From assembly GCF_003010965.1 (NCBI RefSeq), contig NZ_PGGM01000001.1, positions 682,001 to 746,000 on the forward strand: a DNA stretch of 64,000 nucleotides, read 5' to 3'. The stretch is from Phyllobacterium sophorae (GTDB taxonomy: Bacteria; Pseudomonadota; Alphaproteobacteria; Rhizobiales; Rhizobiaceae). Under the pieces are notes generated by a model. It ran no database searches. It was given only the letters and a program-made list of their open reading frames with translations, and was not told the origin of the DNA. How positions within the stretch are numbered: the first letter of the stretch is position 1; every line of letters begins with the position of its first letter. Positions 26,821 to 37,869 of the stretch are shown here, one piece after another. The position numbers and the translations under genes were made by a program.

Positions 26821-29634
26821 CTAATCCGCCGCCATGAGGATGTTTTGCCGTTGTGGCTGCGCTGTTGTGATGTCGCCTTCACCAAAGAGGGCAAGCAGTT
26901 TCTTGCGGATGCGATTCTGCCTCGCCGTATTGGTGATCTGATGGCCAACGAGATCGGTGACATAGAACACATCGATGACCTTTTCACCGAACGTCGTCAC
27001 ATGCGCGGAGGCAATATCAAGCGACAGATCGGAAATGATGCCGGTTATCTCGGAGAGTAGGCCGGGACGATCCAGCCCTTCCACCTCGATGACGGTGAAT
27101 TTGTTCGAAAGTGTATTGTTGATTTCAACACGTGGCGTGATTTGGAACGCCTTGACGGCGCGTTTTGGCTTGGTACGGGCGGCCAGCATTTCCGGCAGAT
27201 AGGATTTGCCGGACAGTACATCCTCGATCAGGCGGCCCACCCGCATTGCGCGTCGTCGTTCATCGTCATCAGTGGGAAATTCGCGACTGATGAGGATGGT
27301 ATCGAGCGCGCGTCCATCGCTGGTGGTAAAAATCTGTGCGTCTACAATATTCGCTCCTGCCCCGGCGCAGGCGCCCGCGATGATCGAGAGCAGTCGCGGG
27401 TGATCAGGTGACAGGACAGTAATTTCCGTCACGCCCTCGAAATCATGGGTTTTGACCATCGTTGCAAGCGTTTTTTCGCTTGCGTCTGACTCGCGTACGA
27501 AGTTGGCGTGGCGAATCTGGTCGTCAAGGCTGACGGTCAAAAGGTAGTTCTGGTAGTGCAGTGCGAGATAGGATTGGCGCTCGATCTGTGGCCAGGATGA
27601 CAGGGCATGATCGAGCTGTGCCCGGGCATGGTCAGTGCGTTCCTTGCGGGAGACTTCCGAGAAGCCGCCGGTGAGCAACAATTCCGTTTCGTAGAACAGG
27701 TTGCGCAGCAATTGGCCCTTCCAGCCATTCCAGACACCGGGTCCGACTGCCTTGATGTCACAGATCGTAAGGACCAGCAGCAGTTTCATCCGGTCGAGCG
27801 TTTGAACTATTTCAGCGAAATCCTCGATCGTCTTGCGGTCGTTGAGATCGCGCGACTGCGCCACCATACTCATGGTCAGGTGCTGCTCAACGAGCCAGGC
27901 AACGGTTTCCGTATCCGCTTTGGATAGGCCTAGACGCGGACCGATGCGTCTTGCGATGCGGGCTCCTGCGACGGAATGATCTTCGGGGCGGCCTTTGGCA
28001 ATGTCGTGCAGGAGCAGAGCGACGTAGAGCAGCTTACGGTCCTTTTTCAGGCCCGGCATAATCTGATTGGCGAGCGGGTGCTCCTGACCGAGATCGCCGT
28101 GATCGATTTCCGACATAACCGCAATGCAGCGCAATAGATGCTCGTCGACAGTGTAGTGATGATACATGTTGAATTGCATCATCGCGACGACCTTGCCGAA
28201 ATCGGGGATGAACTTGCCAAGAACACCAGATTCGTTCATGCGCCGTAATATGAGTTCCGGGTTGCGCTCCGACGTGAGGATGTCCAGAAAAAGCCGGTTC
28301 GCCTCGGGATTCTCCCGTAAATCAGAGTTGATCAGCGACAGTGACCGGGTCACCAGCTGCATCGCGTCGGGATGGAATTCCAAGCCGTGCACATCAGCCA
28401 GATGAAACAGTCGAATCAGGTTGATCGGATCCTTATGAAAAACGCCATCATTGGCGATGGTGATACGGTGATTGTCGACAACAAAGTCACTGGTGCCCGC
28501 AAGTTTGCGCTTTCGGCGCGAAAAGGTAAGGAAGATACGATTGAAACCAGGCACATGCTTTGCCTGCTCCTCTTCAAGAGCAGCGCAGATAATGCGCGTG
28601 AGATCACCAACTTCCTTGGCAACAAGGAAGTAGTGCTTCATGAAGCGCTCGACATCGCGCTGGCCGGGATGGGCCGTATAGCCGAGGCGCCGTGCAATCT
28701 CGCTCTGAATATCGAAGGAGAGCCGCTCTTCAGCCTTCCCGGTCAGGAAATGCATATGGCAGCGAACTGCCCATAACAGATCTTCCGCCTTCCGGAAGAT
28801 CTTATGCTCAGCAGGTGAAAGCACGCCTAGCGTTACCAGCTCATCGCTCGTCTTTACGCGATAATAATATTTGGCAATCCAGAACAGCGTGTGCAGATCG
28901 CGTTGGCCGCCCTTTCCCTCCTTGACATTGGGTTCAACCAGATAGCGCGTCGCCCCTGCCTTGCGGTTCCGCGCATCGCGTTCAGCCAGCTTGGCTTCGA
29001 TAAATTGAGGTCCGGTGCCCTTGACGACTTCTTCGTCGAAACGTTGTTCAAGCCTGGTGAAAAGCTCTTCATTGCCGCAAAGATAACGTGCTTCAAGGAT
29101 CGTAGTGCGGATTGTCATATCCGAGAATGACAGGCGGATGCACTCGTCAAGGTTCCTCGTGGCGTGACCGACTTTGAGGCCTGTATCCCAAAGCATATAG
29201 AGGATGTATTCAACGACCTGTTCGCCCCAGGGCGTCTGTTTGTACGGCAGTAGAAACAACAGATCAATATCTGACCCAGGGGCCAGCCCGCCACGCCCAT
29301 ACCCGCCAACGGCGATAATGGTCATGCGTTCCGCCGTGGAGGGATTTACCGCGTGATAGACGTGCGTGATGGCGAATTCGTAGAGCGCCGAGATAATCTG
29401 GTCCATTAACCAGGAAAGCCGAATAGAGCAGAGCGTGCCGCCTGCGTCTTTCATCAGCATATCCTCAGCGGATTTGCGGCCTGCAACCAGTGTCTGTTTC
29501 ACGAGTTGCAAAACGTCGTTGCGATCGACGGAAGCAGCGCCTTGTTTTCTCGCCGACTTAACCAGATCTTCAAACTGGCGATGAAGTTTGGTTGGGTTGA
29601 CGATCTGTTCCAGTTTCAGGTCTGAGGCGCTCAT
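26821..29634 (-). CDS. glnD: Bifunctional uridylyltransferase/uridylyl-removing enzyme GlnD
   Basis: A 937-residue nitrogen sensor that uridylylates PII proteins when glutamine is low and removes UMP when it is high. The nucleotidyltransferase motif [19 protein letters not shown] is near residue 110, the HD phosphohydrolase segment is [15 protein letters not shown] near the middle, and two ACT domains occupy the last 200 residues ([18 protein letters not shown] and [18 protein letters not shown]). The ATG at 29634 is preferred; a GTG two codons upstream is possible. It is followed immediately by murJ and preceded by mutS, as in other Hyphomicrobiales. RpoN and PtsN, encoded in this window, belong to the same nitrogen-control network. 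Confidence 0.97.
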   Translation of the reverse strand: MSASDLKLEQIVNPTKLHRQFEDLVKSARKQGAASVDRNDVLQLVKQTLVAGRKSAEDMLMKDAGGTLCSIRLSWLMDQIISALYEFAITHVYHAVNPSTAERMTIIAVGGYGRGGLAPGSDIDLLFLLPYKQTPWGEQVVEYILYMLWDTGLKVGHATRNLDECIRLSFSDMTIRTTILEARYLCGNEELFTRLEQRFDEEVVKGTGPQFIEAKLAERDARNRKAGATRYLVEPNVKEGKGGQRDLHTLFWIAKYYYRVKTSDELVTLGVLSPAEHKIFRKAEDLLWAVRCHMHFLTGKAEERLSFDIQSEIARRLGYTAHPGQRDVERFMKHYFLVAKEVGDLTRIICAALEEEQAKHVPGFNRIFLTFSRRKRKLAGTSDFVVDNHRITIANDGVFHKDPINLIRLFHLADVHGLEFHPDAMQLVTRSLSLINSDLRENPEANRLFLDILTSERNPELILRRMNESGVLGKFIPDFGKVVAMMQFNMYHHYTVDEHLLRCIAVMSEIDHGDLGQEHPLANQIMPGLKKDRKLLYVALLLHDIAKGRPEDHSVAGARIARRIGPRLGLSKADTETVAWLVEQHLTMSMVAQSRDLNDRKTIEDFAEIVQTLDRMKLLLVLTICDIKAVGPGVWNGWKGQLLRNLFYETELLLTGGFSEVSRKERTDHARAQLDHALSSWPQIERQSYLALHYQNYLLTVSLDDQIRHANFVRESDASEKTLATMVKTHDFEGVTEITVLSPDHPRLLSIIAGACAGAGANIVDAQIFTTSDGRALDTILISREFPTDDDERRRAMRVGRLIEDVLSGKSYLPEMLAARTKPKRAVKAFQITPRVEINNTLSNKFTVIEVEGLDRPGLLSEITGIISDLSLDIASAHVTTFGEKVIDVFYVTDLVGHQITNTARQNRIRKKLLALFGEGDITTAQPQRQNILMAAD

Positions 29635-29713
29635 GAACACGTCTTTATGAATGATGGCTCGCTATAGCCTGAATTTACCTCAAACGGAATGACTACATTT
29701 GAAGCAGGTTGAA

Positions 29714-32443
29714 TCAGGATGTCGCGGTGGTCGCGAGGCCCTTCAACCGGTAAAGCGCCTCGAGTGCGTCGCGCGGGCTCAGCTCGTCAGGATTGATGGC
29801 GGATATCGCAGCAAACAGCGCGCTATCCTTACCCTGAACCTGTTTTGGTGGTTGGCGCTTCACTTCGACGGAGAAGAGCGGCAGGTCGTCGATCAGTTTG
29901 TCCGCCTTGCCGGAAGTCTCTTCCGCTTCGAGCTGATGCAGCACGTCGCGTGCACGATTGACGACCGCCTCAGGCAATCCGGCCAGGCGTGCCACTTGAA
30001 CGCCGTAGGAACGGTCCGCGGCACCTTTGGCGACCTCATGCAGGAAAACAACATCGCCATCCCACTCCTTGACCCGCATCGTCACGTTGCTCAGGCGCTC
30101 GAGTTTTTCCGATAGCGCCGTCATTTCATGGAAGTGTGTCGCGAAAATTGCCCGGCACTGGTTCTTTTCATGCAGATATTCAACGGCCGCCCAGGCAATC
30201 GAAAGGCCGTCGAAGGTTGCTGTGCCGCGTCCAATCTCATCAAGAATCACAAGCGAATGATCGCTGGCCTGGTTGAGGATAGCGGCCGTCTCCACCATTT
30301 CGACCATGAACGTGGAACGTCCGCGCGCAAGGTCATCCGACGCACCAACCCGTGAGAACAGACGATCGACAACGCCGATATGAGCGGATCCTGCCGGAAC
30401 GAAAGAACCCATCTGCGCCAGGATTGCGATCAGTGCGTTCTGGCGCAGGAATGTGGATTTACCACCCATGTTCGGGCCCGTCAGCAGCCAGATTGCCCCT
30501 TTGCCTGGCCCTTGTGGGGAGAGGTTGCAATCGTTGGCGACAAAAGGATTGGCCGCCTGCCGGCGCAGCGATTGCTCGACAACCGGATGGCGTCCGGCAA
30601 CGATCTCGAAGGCCAGACTATTGTCGACGAGGGGGCGGCAATAGCCCTGTTCTTCGGCCAGGGCCGCCAGCGACACAGAAACATCAAGAGCCGCCAGGGC
30701 TGCAGCCCCTGCTCGTATAGCGTCGGCATTGGCAACGGTTTCGTTGGTCAGGGCGTCGAAAATACGGAGCTCGATCGAAAGGGCGCGTTCGGCAGCATTG
30801 GCAATCTTGGTTTCGAGCTCCGCCAGTTCCGTCGTTGTGAATCGCATCGCGTTGGCGATTGTCTGGCGGTGGATGAACTTTCCCTTGGCTTCATCCGTGC
30901 CTGTCATCGTGGAGGCGTTATTGGCTGTTACCTCGATGAAATAACCGAGCACATTATTATGCTTGATTTTCAGCGATTTGACGCCCGTCATTTCCATGTA
31001 ATCGGCCTGCAGGCCGGCAATGATACGGCGGGAATGATCACGCAATGCACGCATTTCGTCGAGCTCATCATTGTATTGCGCCCGAACAAATCCGCCATCA
31101 CGCTTCAACAGGGGCAGCTCATCGGCGAGAGCCCGTTCGAGATGCATTGCAAAATCGGCCGGTAGTTTATCCAGATACTCAAGGACCGATGCAAGTTCGA
31201 CCGGCAATTCCTCGCTGTGGAAACGCTGAGTGATTTCCCCCGCCACTTCCAGCCCGCGGGCGAGGGCGCCCAGGTCGCGCGGACTGCCGCGCCCGACGGC
31301 CAGCCGCGACAGGGCGCGGGGCATGTCAGGCACACCCTTCAGCGCTTCGCGCATCTGATCGGCTAGTGATTGACGCGAGAGAAAATAGGAAACGGAATCA
31401 AGCCGTTCGGCAATGGCTATTGGATCAGTAAGCGGGGAGGTCAGCCGTTCTGCCAGAAGCCGGGCACCCCCGCCAGTCACCGTGCGATCGATGGCCTTCA
31501 ACAAGCTCCCGTCGCGATTGCCGGAAAGCGTGCGCAAGAGTTCGAGATTGGCACGTGTGGCGGGATCGATGAAAAGTGATGAGCCTTCCGACTCCCGTTC
31601 CGGTCGCATCAACGGCGGACGCTCGGCGATCTGAGTCTTCTCGACATAGGCAATGGCGCCGGAAATAGCCGCGAGTTCGGCACGCGAAAACTGTCCGAAG
31701 CCATCGAGCGTGCTGACATCGAAATAACGCTGAATGCGGTTTTCCGCCGTCGCGCTATCAAAGAGACTCGGCGGCTGCGGGCTTACAGAACGGCCTATCG
31801 CGTCGAACACCGGCCGCAGCTCGGGATCGTGGAATACCGGGTCCGCGACGATCAACTCGCGCGGATCGACGCGCAGAATGTCGGCGAGAAGCCGGGAGGG
31901 ATCGGTCTCACTGACACGGAACGTCCCGGTGGAGATATCGATCCAGGCAAGTGCGAACTGGCCCTGGCCAGATCCCTTGATGCGGCCGAGCGTCATCAGG
32001 TAATTGGCTTCCGACGGGTCAAGGAGCCTCTCCTCCGTGATCGTTCCTGGTGTTACCAGACGTACGACGTCCCGCTTGACGACAGATTTCGCTCCGCGCT
32101 TCCTCGCCTCGGCCGGATCCTCGATCTGCTCGCACACGGCAACGCGAAATCCGCGCGCAATCAGCTTTTGCAGGTAATCGTCCGCGGCGTGGACAGGTAC
32201 CCCGCACATCGGAATATCGTCACCAAGATGTTTGCCACGCTTCGTCAGCGTGATGCCGAGCGCGCGCGAGGCCTCGACCGCATCGTCGAAGAAAAGCTCA
32301 TAGAAATCGCCCATGCGATAGAACAGCAGGCTATCCGGGTTCGTCGCCTTGATCTCGATATACTGCTCCATCATTGGCGTCGGTCGCGCCAATGGTTCGG
32401 CCTCATAAGGGGATGGTTCTATGATAGATGCCAGTTCGGCCAA
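29714..32443 (-). CDS. mutS: DNA mismatch repair protein MutS
   Basis: A 909-residue mismatch-recognition ATPase. The mismatch-binding domain begins with [34 protein letters not shown], which contains the Phe-x-Glu wedge in DFYELF; the ATPase has Walker [10 protein letters not shown] near residue 656, the helix-turn-helix region and the Walker B segment [17 protein letters not shown]. Length is normal for alphaproteobacteria. It starts repair of replication errors with MutL. On this strand it follows olsB by 120 bases and precedes glnD by 79. Confidence 0.98.
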   Translation of the reverse strand: MAELASIIEPSPYEAEPLARPTPMMEQYIEIKATNPDSLLFYRMGDFYELFFDDAVEASRALGITLTKRGKHLGDDIPMCGVPVHAADDYLQKLIARGFRVAVCEQIEDPAEARKRGAKSVVKRDVVRLVTPGTITEERLLDPSEANYLMTLGRIKGSGQGQFALAWIDISTGTFRVSETDPSRLLADILRVDPRELIVADPVFHDPELRPVFDAIGRSVSPQPPSLFDSATAENRIQRYFDVSTLDGFGQFSRAELAAISGAIAYVEKTQIAERPPLMRPERESEGSSLFIDPATRANLELLRTLSGNRDGSLLKAIDRTVTGGGARLLAERLTSPLTDPIAIAERLDSVSYFLSRQSLADQMREALKGVPDMPRALSRLAVGRGSPRDLGALARGLEVAGEITQRFHSEELPVELASVLEYLDKLPADFAMHLERALADELPLLKRDGGFVRAQYNDELDEMRALRDHSRRIIAGLQADYMEMTGVKSLKIKHNNVLGYFIEVTANNASTMTGTDEAKGKFIHRQTIANAMRFTTTELAELETKIANAAERALSIELRIFDALTNETVANADAIRAGAAALAALDVSVSLAALAEEQGYCRPLVDNSLAFEIVAGRHPVVEQSLRRQAANPFVANDCNLSPQGPGKGAIWLLTGPNMGGKSTFLRQNALIAILAQMGSFVPAGSAHIGVVDRLFSRVGASDDLARGRSTFMVEMVETAAILNQASDHSLVILDEIGRGTATFDGLSIAWAAVEYLHEKNQCRAIFATHFHEMTALSEKLERLSNVTMRVKEWDGDVVFLHEVAKGAADRSYGVQVARLAGLPEAVVNRARDVLHQLEAEETSGKADKLIDDLPLFSVEVKRQPPKQVQGKDSALFAAISAINPDELSPRDALEALYRLKGLATTATS

Positions 32444-32563
32444 GACGCTCTCCTGATTTACGGGAGCAATCTATTCGCTATTGCAGGATTTACACACCTC
32501 TTCCCAACTCAACTATGGCTTTTCTCCACAGATGATGAGGTGACGGCGGTATGGAATCGGGCT

Positions 32564-33454
32564 TTAGCCGAAGCGTTTCGCTTCAGCAGCATAATGACTG
32601 ATGTAGCGTTCTGATATGCGGCTGACCGGCAGGATTATGAAAACGTCGGTCGTACCAAAATCGCGATCAACTACAGCCCCATCACCAATCATCGCGCCAA
32701 GGCGTAGATATCCCTTGATCAGTGGCGGCATGGCAAACAGCGCTACCTTGGCGTTAATTGCTTCGTGGGGAACGAGATCCATGGGCTGATAAAGCGCTGG
32801 CAAGGCGCAAACGTCCCAATCAGGCGTGGCGCGGCAATTATGCTGCAGGAACGAAAGCGGCAGCGCATGGGCGGCCGGGACTGTGCCGTGGAAGGACGCG
32901 CACCCAAACATCACGCCAATGGAATGATGCCGGCAATAGGTCCATATGCCCTGCCAGAGCAATTCAACGGTACGTTTTGATCGGTACTCCGGCAACACGC
33001 AGGAACGCCCAAGTTCAAGAAAGCGCAATTCCGGCTTTGCTGCCACAAGGCGGTCGATTGAATATTCGCTGGCAGAATAGAAGCCACCGGTCTCGAAGGC
33101 TTTTTCCGAGCGCAGGAGTCGATATGTACCAACGATCTGTTTGTGCTTCGGTCCGGGAATCGACGTATCGTAGACAAGTAGATGGTCGCAAAAAGGATCG
33201 AAACGGTCGGCGTCGCGCTGTTCCATTGTTGCGGAGCCCTTGGCGCCGAGTTCGTCAAAAAAGACTTTGAACCGCAGTTGCTGTGATGACGCGATCTCAT
33301 CCTCGGTTTGCGCAAGGCACACTTCCATTGTGCCGATGCGGCCAAGCACCGAAACAAGAGGTGGCGCCGTAAACGGCGAGGGTGTTGAATCAACCTGCGA
33401 CATCATGCGCTGATCTTTAGTAGCTGATGCAGGTTCAAGCAAGGCGATGCCCAT
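32564..33454 (-). CDS. olsB: L-ornithine N-alpha-acyltransferase (ornithine lipid synthesis)
   Basis: A 296-residue GNAT-fold acyltransferase of the OlsB/hemolysin-like type. Core motifs are SQQLRFKVFFDELGA near residue 60, CDHLLVYD, IVGTYRLLRSEKA, and FLELGRSCVLPEYRSKRTVELLWQ, followed by the GCASFHG segment. OlsB transfers a 3-hydroxyacyl chain from acyl-ACP to ornithine, giving lyso-ornithine lipid, which OlsA then acylates; these phosphorus-free membrane lipids help under phosphate limitation or acid stress. OlsA is not in the window. The position next to mutS matches rhizobial chromosomes. Annotation pipelines often label such proteins GNAT or hemolysin. Confidence 0.88.
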   Translation of the reverse strand: MGIALLEPASATKDQRMMSQVDSTPSPFTAPPLVSVLGRIGTMEVCLAQTEDEIASSQQLRFKVFFDELGAKGSATMEQRDADRFDPFCDHLLVYDTSIPGPKHKQIVGTYRLLRSEKAFETGGFYSASEYSIDRLVAAKPELRFLELGRSCVLPEYRSKRTVELLWQGIWTYCRHHSIGVMFGCASFHGTVPAAHALPLSFLQHNCRATPDWDVCALPALYQPMDLVPHEAINAKVALFAMPPLIKGYLRLGAMIGDGAVVDRDFGTTDVFIILPVSRISERYISHYAAEAKRFG

Positions 33455-33561
33455 AGCGATTCGCTCTCTTACGAGGTTGATCGGTAAATCGTTTATCTAC
33501 GAATACAACAAATGGATGACGGCTACATGACGTGGAAATGGGCTAATTTCCCGTTTCCGTT

Positions 33562-34065
33562 TCAGTTTTCACCCGGTTCGCCACTTCGGGCCCGGCGGTC
33601 GCGCAGCCATGTCAAAATTTCTTCTAGAACGACCAGCGCGGCGCCAATTGATATATAGGCGTCGGCCAGATTGAAGACGGCAAACGACCATGATGGCAGG
33701 TGAAAAAGAATATAGTCGATGACATAGCCGTGCAGACTGCGATCGATAAGGTTGCCGACAGCACCACCAATGATCAGCGCAAAACCGAATCGGGAAATCC
33801 AGCGTGACGATGCGGTGCTCCACCAAAGGTAGCTGACGAAACCAACAACAACGATCGTGAGTCCGATCAGCACAAGGTCGTGGAGGCCGCTAAGCATTGA
33901 AAAAGCGATGCCGTTATTGTGGACCCGAAAAAGTGCGAGAAATGGCAAGATATCGATCTGTTGTTGATAGTCCATGCCTGTCTCAACCAGGTATTTAACA
34001 ATCTGGTCGCTGATCACGGCGAAGGCAACGACGGAAAAAAGGCGGTAAATGGCTTTGTTTTTCAT
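33562..34065 (-). CDS. lspA: Lipoprotein signal peptidase (signal peptidase II)
   Basis: A 167-residue inner-membrane aspartyl protease with four transmembrane helices that removes signal peptides from prolipoproteins after diacylglyceryl transfer. The catalytic pair is visible: Asp108 in [11 protein letters not shown] and Asp135 in [11 protein letters not shown]-terminal SDQIVKY and the loop [11 protein letters not shown] are conserved family elements. The 65-residue lipoprotein at 9910 would be a client. It lies 14 bases after the TrmH-type methyltransferase gene and is probably in the same transcript. Confidence 0.96.
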   Translation of the reverse strand: MKNKAIYRLFSVVAFAVISDQIVKYLVETGMDYQQQIDILPFLALFRVHNNGIAFSMLSGLHDLVLIGLTIVVVGFVSYLWWSTASSRWISRFGFALIIGGAVGNLIDRSLHGYVIDYILFHLPSWSFAVFNLADAYISIGAALVVLEEILTWLRDRRARSGEPGEN

Positions 34066-34079
34066 GAATCGGTTTTTTT

Positions 34080-34949
34080 CTAAACTCCGCTGTCGAGCTT
34101 CAGTGCGTCGCGCCTGATCTCAAACAGCATTACGCCGGTCGCAATCGCAAGATTAAGGGAATCGGCACGGCCCTCCTGTGGAATCCGCGCAAGCTTGTCG
34201 CAGGTCGAGGCCAGTTGATCCGGTAGTCCTTGCTGCTCATTGCCCATGACCAGGATAACCGGCTTGTTGGCATAGGGAATTGTACGATAGTCGACGGCAC
34301 CTTTAAGATGCGTTCCGACAATCAATCCCGAAAAGCTCTTTCTCCAGGAAAGAAACTCGGCTTCCGACGCGCGTACAAGCGGCATTGCAAAAACCGATCC
34401 CATCGTGGCGCGAACCGTCTCGAGTGAGAAAGGGTCGGTCGTATCGCCAATCAAAATGATACCTTTCGCGCCCACCGCATCTGCCGTGCGGATGATTGTG
34501 CCGAGGTTGCCAGGATCGCGCACGCGATCGAGCGCCACATAGACGTCGCTACCCAGCGGCTTGATTGCAGCAAGGGACTGAAATTTCTGTTCGAAGACGC
34601 CAACGACCATTTGCGGATTGTCGCGGCGGGTGATGGCGGAGATGACCTTTTCACTCACTTCAAGTACATCACCGCCTTTGGCAATCGTGCGCGCTGCGAC
34701 CTGCTCGACGGGGGAATTGCCCTTGCCCGCCTTGGAATAGACCAAGGTCTTGATGATCCAACCAAGATCAAGCGCATCGATGACAAGTTTCAGGCCTTCG
34801 GCCAGGAAAACGCCTTGTTGATCGCGGTATTTCTTCATCGCCAGCGAGCGCAAATCCTTGACGATGGGGTTGGTCAGACTGGTGACCTCTTTCACCTTGC
34901 CGGGGCGGGCCAGTCCGGTGCCCCGCTGGTGATCTTCATTTTTGCTCAT
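34080..34949 (-). CDS. TrmH/SpoU-family RNA methyltransferase
   Basis: A 289-residue SPOUT-fold 2'-O-ribose methyltransferase. After an N-terminal substrate-binding domain, motif 1 is [24 protein letters not shown], motif 2 is [16 protein letters not shown] and motif 3 is [23 protein letters not shown], the SpoU set that forms the knotted SAM site. The target, a rRNA or tRNA ribose, is not predictable. The ATG at 34949 overlaps the stop of the upstream methyltransferase as ATGA, so the two RNA methylases are coupled; a TTG at 34961 is less likely. Confidence 0.92.
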   Translation of the reverse strand: MSKNEDHQRGTGLARPGKVKEVTSLTNPIVKDLRSLAMKKYRDQQGVFLAEGLKLVIDALDLGWIIKTLVYSKAGKGNSPVEQVAARTIAKGGDVLEVSEKVISAITRRDNPQMVVGVFEQKFQSLAAIKPLGSDVYVALDRVRDPGNLGTIIRTADAVGAKGIILIGDTTDPFSLETVRATMGSVFAMPLVRASEAEFLSWRKSFSGLIVGTHLKGAVDYRTIPYANKPVILVMGNEQQGLPDQLASTCDKLARIPQEGRADSLNLAIATGVMLFEIRRDALKLDSGV

Positions 34950-36052
34950 TTTGTCCCCCAACGGCTGAACAGTGAGGTCGAGAGGGCGCGTCCCGATGAG
35001 CGCTCGCGCAATATGAGTTCACCGGACTGTACCTCGCCGCCAAGACCGGTGAACGCATCCCGCATCAGTTCATGGATGGCAAAAAAAGAAGCGCGAATTG
35101 AATAGGCGGTCAAAACCACAGCAAGGGGATTTGGTGTAAGGATGGCGCGACAAAGATCAACCATATCCGGTAGATTGTCGAACAATTGCCAGACTTCACC
35201 GTTTGGACCACGTCCATAGGCCGGCGGGTCAAGCAGGATGATATCGTAGCCACTGCCGCGCCGTTCTTCGCGCGCGACGAATTTCATTGCGTCTTCGCAG
35301 ATCCAGCGAACAGGTTTGCCGGCGAGCCCGGCCATTTCCTGATTTTCCCTTGCCCAGATGATAGCCTTCTTCGAAGCGTCCACATGGGTGACTTCGGCGC
35401 CGGCCCGCGCAGCGACCAACGAAGCAACGCCCGTATAGCCGAAGAGGTTGAGCACTTTCACAGGACGTTTTGCGTTGCGGATCAAACCATCCATGTAAGC
35501 CCAATGGGTGCCTTGCTCGGGAAATACGCCCACATGCCGGAAGGAGGTGAAGCGGCCGAAGAACGGGATGCCATCAAAAGCCAGCGGCCATGTCTCGCCG
35601 AGTGGCAGTTTCGGAAAGTGCCAGCGGCCAACGCCTTCCTCATCCGTATTGCCGGTGAATATGGCGTCGGCCTTGTCCCATTCTGTTTTTTCCCAGGCAG
35701 GAAGCCATATGGCTTGGCCTTCGGGCCGGACAATGCGGTAAGGCCCGTACTGCTCCAGCTTCAGGCCATTGCCACTGTCCAGCAATGCATAGTCGCTTGA
35801 AGGAAGGGTTTCGAGGATCAGCCCAGTTTTCTCTTGCGGACGTGCGCCAGTGCGGCGGGCCAGCAGGCGTTTCGGTAGTGGCTCCGGCCGCGGTGCCGCC
35901 TTTGGTTGCACATCGCTATCTGCGATCCTTGCCGACTTGGCGAATTGCGGTCGCGGCTTCGTCGCGTTCTGCCGGTGAGCAACGCTTTTGGGCGCGCTAC
36001 TCCTGGGACCTGCGCCTTTTGCCTTTCTGATTTTTCCACCAGACGATTTCAA
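34946..36052 (-). CDS. Class I SAM-dependent rRNA methyltransferase (RlmI-like)
   Basis: A 368-residue methyltransferase whose C-terminal two thirds carry the SAM-binding VKVLNLFGYTGVASLVAARAG segment and the catalytic LLDPPAYGRG motif of m5C-type rRNA methylases. The first 70 residues are a Lys/Arg/Pro-rich, low-complexity extension probably disordered and RNA-binding. The start is a TTG at 36052 with GAGGAAA about six bases upstream; no ATG is available before the conserved core. It overlaps the TrmH-type gene by four bases. Specific rRNA position unknown. Confidence 0.87.
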   Translation of the reverse strand: MKSSGGKIRKAKGAGPRSSAPKSVAHRQNATKPRPQFAKSARIADSDVQPKAAPRPEPLPKRLLARRTGARPQEKTGLILETLPSSDYALLDSGNGLKLEQYGPYRIVRPEGQAIWLPAWEKTEWDKADAIFTGNTDEEGVGRWHFPKLPLGETWPLAFDGIPFFGRFTSFRHVGVFPEQGTHWAYMDGLIRNAKRPVKVLNLFGYTGVASLVAARAGAEVTHVDASKKAIIWARENQEMAGLAGKPVRWICEDAMKFVAREERRGSGYDIILLDPPAYGRGPNGEVWQLFDNLPDMVDLCRAILTPNPLAVVLTAYSIRASFFAIHELMRDAFTGLGGEVQSGELILRERSSGRALSTSLFSRWGTK

Positions 36053-36120
36053 ACGTGCTTTCCTCGTAGTACTTTGAAGGTTTCCTATGCCATGACGAGG
36101 AAAGGCGAAAGCAAAAACGC

Positions 36121-37095
36121 TCAGGACGATGCCGTAATGGCCTTTTCGTAGACAAGAATTCCTGCAGCAAGGTCTTCCAAGGCAGCGCCAACCGATTTGA
36201 ACAACGTTATTTCGCCTGCTGATTGGCGACCCTTGACCGTTCCGCGCGTCAAATCAAACAAATCGCCAATCACATGTGTTGTCGTCACAACGCCGGCTTT
36301 GATCGGCTGCACGATATCTCCGCCTTCCTTCATGGCACCGTCCTTGGTGTCGACAAAGACCCGGGCACGCTTGACACATTCATCATCACTCTCCCGCATC
36401 GTTGGTGTGAAAGCGCCGATCAGATCGACATGGGTGCCCGGTTTAAGGTGTTTGCCGAGGATTAGCGGTTCTGTCGAAAGCGTTCCGGCGGTAATAATAT
36501 CGGCTGCGGCGATCGCCGCGTCCTTGTCGTCGACGGCCCTGGCGTTAAAGCCTTCCTGGACAAGCTCGGCAGCAACTTTTTCCGCACCGGCCAGACTTCG
36601 GTTCCAGATTGAAATTTGATCGATAGGCCGTACGGCGCTGTGGGCCCTTGCCAAGAAGCCAGAAAGCGCACCGGCACCGATCACAACGAGCTTTGAAGCA
36701 TCTTCGCGTGCCAGATAGCGAGCGGCCAGGGCAGATGCACCTGCCGTGCGCCACAATGTGAGGCGTTGTCCGTCAATCAAAGCCCTGGGCTCCCCGGTCT
36801 TACCGTCAAGCAAGAGATAGACGCCCATGACCGCCGGTTTCGAAACAGCGCCATTGTCGGGCGATACCGTCACGATCTTGACGCCCATATAACCTTTCGA
36901 AGAGTCGCCGAGGGCATCGAAATCCGACCAGGCTGGCATCAGCAGCAATGTCGATGCTGCACCATCGGGTCGCTCAACCGTGTGGTGATGACGTACGGGT
37001 TGGATGACACCCTGACGAAAGGCCTGTTCGATCGCAGCGATCATATCCGGCCAGCTTAGCAATGCGTCGACCTCGGCCGGGGAGATCAGTTTCAT
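36121..37095 (-). CDS. Ornithine cyclodeaminase/mu-crystallin family protein
   Basis: A 324-residue NAD(P)-binding protein of the OCD/mu-crystallin family. The substrate-domain segments MKLISPAEVDALLSW and MGVKIVTVSP, followed by the Rossmann segment LVVIGAGALSGFLARAH and GTHVDLIGAFTPTMRE, are conserved. Members include ornithine cyclodeaminase, alanine dehydrogenase and imine reductases such as delta-1-pyrroline-2-carboxylate reductase, so the reaction is left open. It lies 24 bases downstream of the LapA-like gene on this strand and 68 bases before the RlmI-like gene. Confidence 0.9.
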   Translation of the reverse strand: MKLISPAEVDALLSWPDMIAAIEQAFRQGVIQPVRHHHTVERPDGAASTLLLMPAWSDFDALGDSSKGYMGVKIVTVSPDNGAVSKPAVMGVYLLLDGKTGEPRALIDGQRLTLWRTAGASALAARYLAREDASKLVVIGAGALSGFLARAHSAVRPIDQISIWNRSLAGAEKVAAELVQEGFNARAVDDKDAAIAAADIITAGTLSTEPLILGKHLKPGTHVDLIGAFTPTMRESDDECVKRARVFVDTKDGAMKEGGDIVQPIKAGVVTTTHVIGDLFDLTRGTVKGRQSAGEITLFKSVGAALEDLAAGILVYEKAITASS

Positions 37096-37119
37096 GGTGT
37101 GTCCTTGACAATGTATCGC

Positions 37120-37452
37120 TTAGTGGAGCGAAGGAAGGTTTGGGGTTGCCGCTGTTTCAGCGGATGCTTTTCGCGCTTCCTTGCGCAGGAGTTCCGCTTC
37201 CAATTTACGCTGACGCGCCAGCTTCCGATGCTTTCCCTGATTGTACCATGTGGCGAAACTCCCAAGGATCAGCCCGAGAATAAGCGCCGCGAAGAGCCAG
37301 ACAAAAAGCGGAGCCGAGTAGGACAATGCGGGGTTGCCCGGATTGAATGGATCGATCGTGAGAGACACCGTCTCGCGATTGGCGACGGACAAGGCGATCA
37401 GAATGACGGCAAGCGGCACAAGAATGAGGACAATGATAACGCGATTGATCAT
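37120..37452 (-). CDS. LapA-domain (DUF1049) membrane protein
   Basis: A 110-residue inner-membrane protein with two transmembrane helices (residues about 3-23 and 48-70) separated by a short loop (RETVSLTIDPFNPGNP) and followed by a positively charged coiled tail (KHRKLARQRKLEAELLRKEARK). This is the LapA/DUF1049 pattern; E. coli LapA acts with LapB in controlling LPS synthesis, and in alphaproteobacteria the role is not established. The ATG at 37452 has GGGGAGAG before it. It follows ihfB by 42 bases, a conserved pairing. Confidence 0.87.
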   Translation of the reverse strand: MINRVIIVLILVPLAVILIALSVANRETVSLTIDPFNPGNPALSYSAPLFVWLFAALILGLILGSFATWYNQGKHRKLARQRKLEAELLRKEARKASAETAATPNLPSLH

Positions 37453-37494
37453 ATTTCTCTCCCCCCGCAACTTCAAACGCTTCGCCGATGCACC

Positions 37495-37779
37495 TCAGCC
37501 GTTGCCATTAAGCCTGTCGCGTAGTTCCTTGCCGGTCTTGAAGAACGGCACCCACTTTTCTTCGACATCGACACTTTCGCCAGTACGCGGGTTGCGTCCG
37601 CTGCGTGCGGGGCGGTTCTTCACCGAGAATGCACCAAAACCACGGAGCTCGACGCGATTGCCCTCGGCCAGTGCGTCGGTGATCTCATCGAAGATGGCGC
37701 CGACAATATTCTCCACATCGCGCTGAAACAAATGCGGATTGCGGTTGGCAATGATCTGCACGAGCTCTGATTTGATCAC
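37495..37779 (-). CDS. ihfB: Integration host factor subunit beta
   Basis: A 94-residue DNA-bending protein of the HU/IHF family. [26 protein letters not shown] and the intercalating-arm region [29 protein letters not shown] mark the beta subunit, with the Pro that intercalates in the minor groove in the RSGRNPRTG loop. It pairs with IhfA (not in the window) to bend DNA at specific sites, assisting sigma-54 promoters, replication and recombination. sppA lies upstream and the LapA-like gene downstream; this order is conserved in proteobacteria. Confidence 0.96.
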   Translation of the reverse strand: MIKSELVQIIANRNPHLFQRDVENIVGAIFDEITDALAEGNRVELRGFGAFSVKNRPARSGRNPRTGESVDVEEKWVPFFKTGKELRDRLNGNG

Positions 37780-37869
37780 AGCGAAATCCCTTCCGGTTCA
37801 AGATCATCAGTCCCTAGTCAAAAAGCACTGGCCCAAGACTATGTCACTGATCTTATGGGTTTAATATCT

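Noticed and set aside
30380-31165. 261-codon plus-strand frame opposite mutS
   Set aside because: Shadow of mutS codons; no motif, no ribosome-binding site, and mutS is intact on the other strand.
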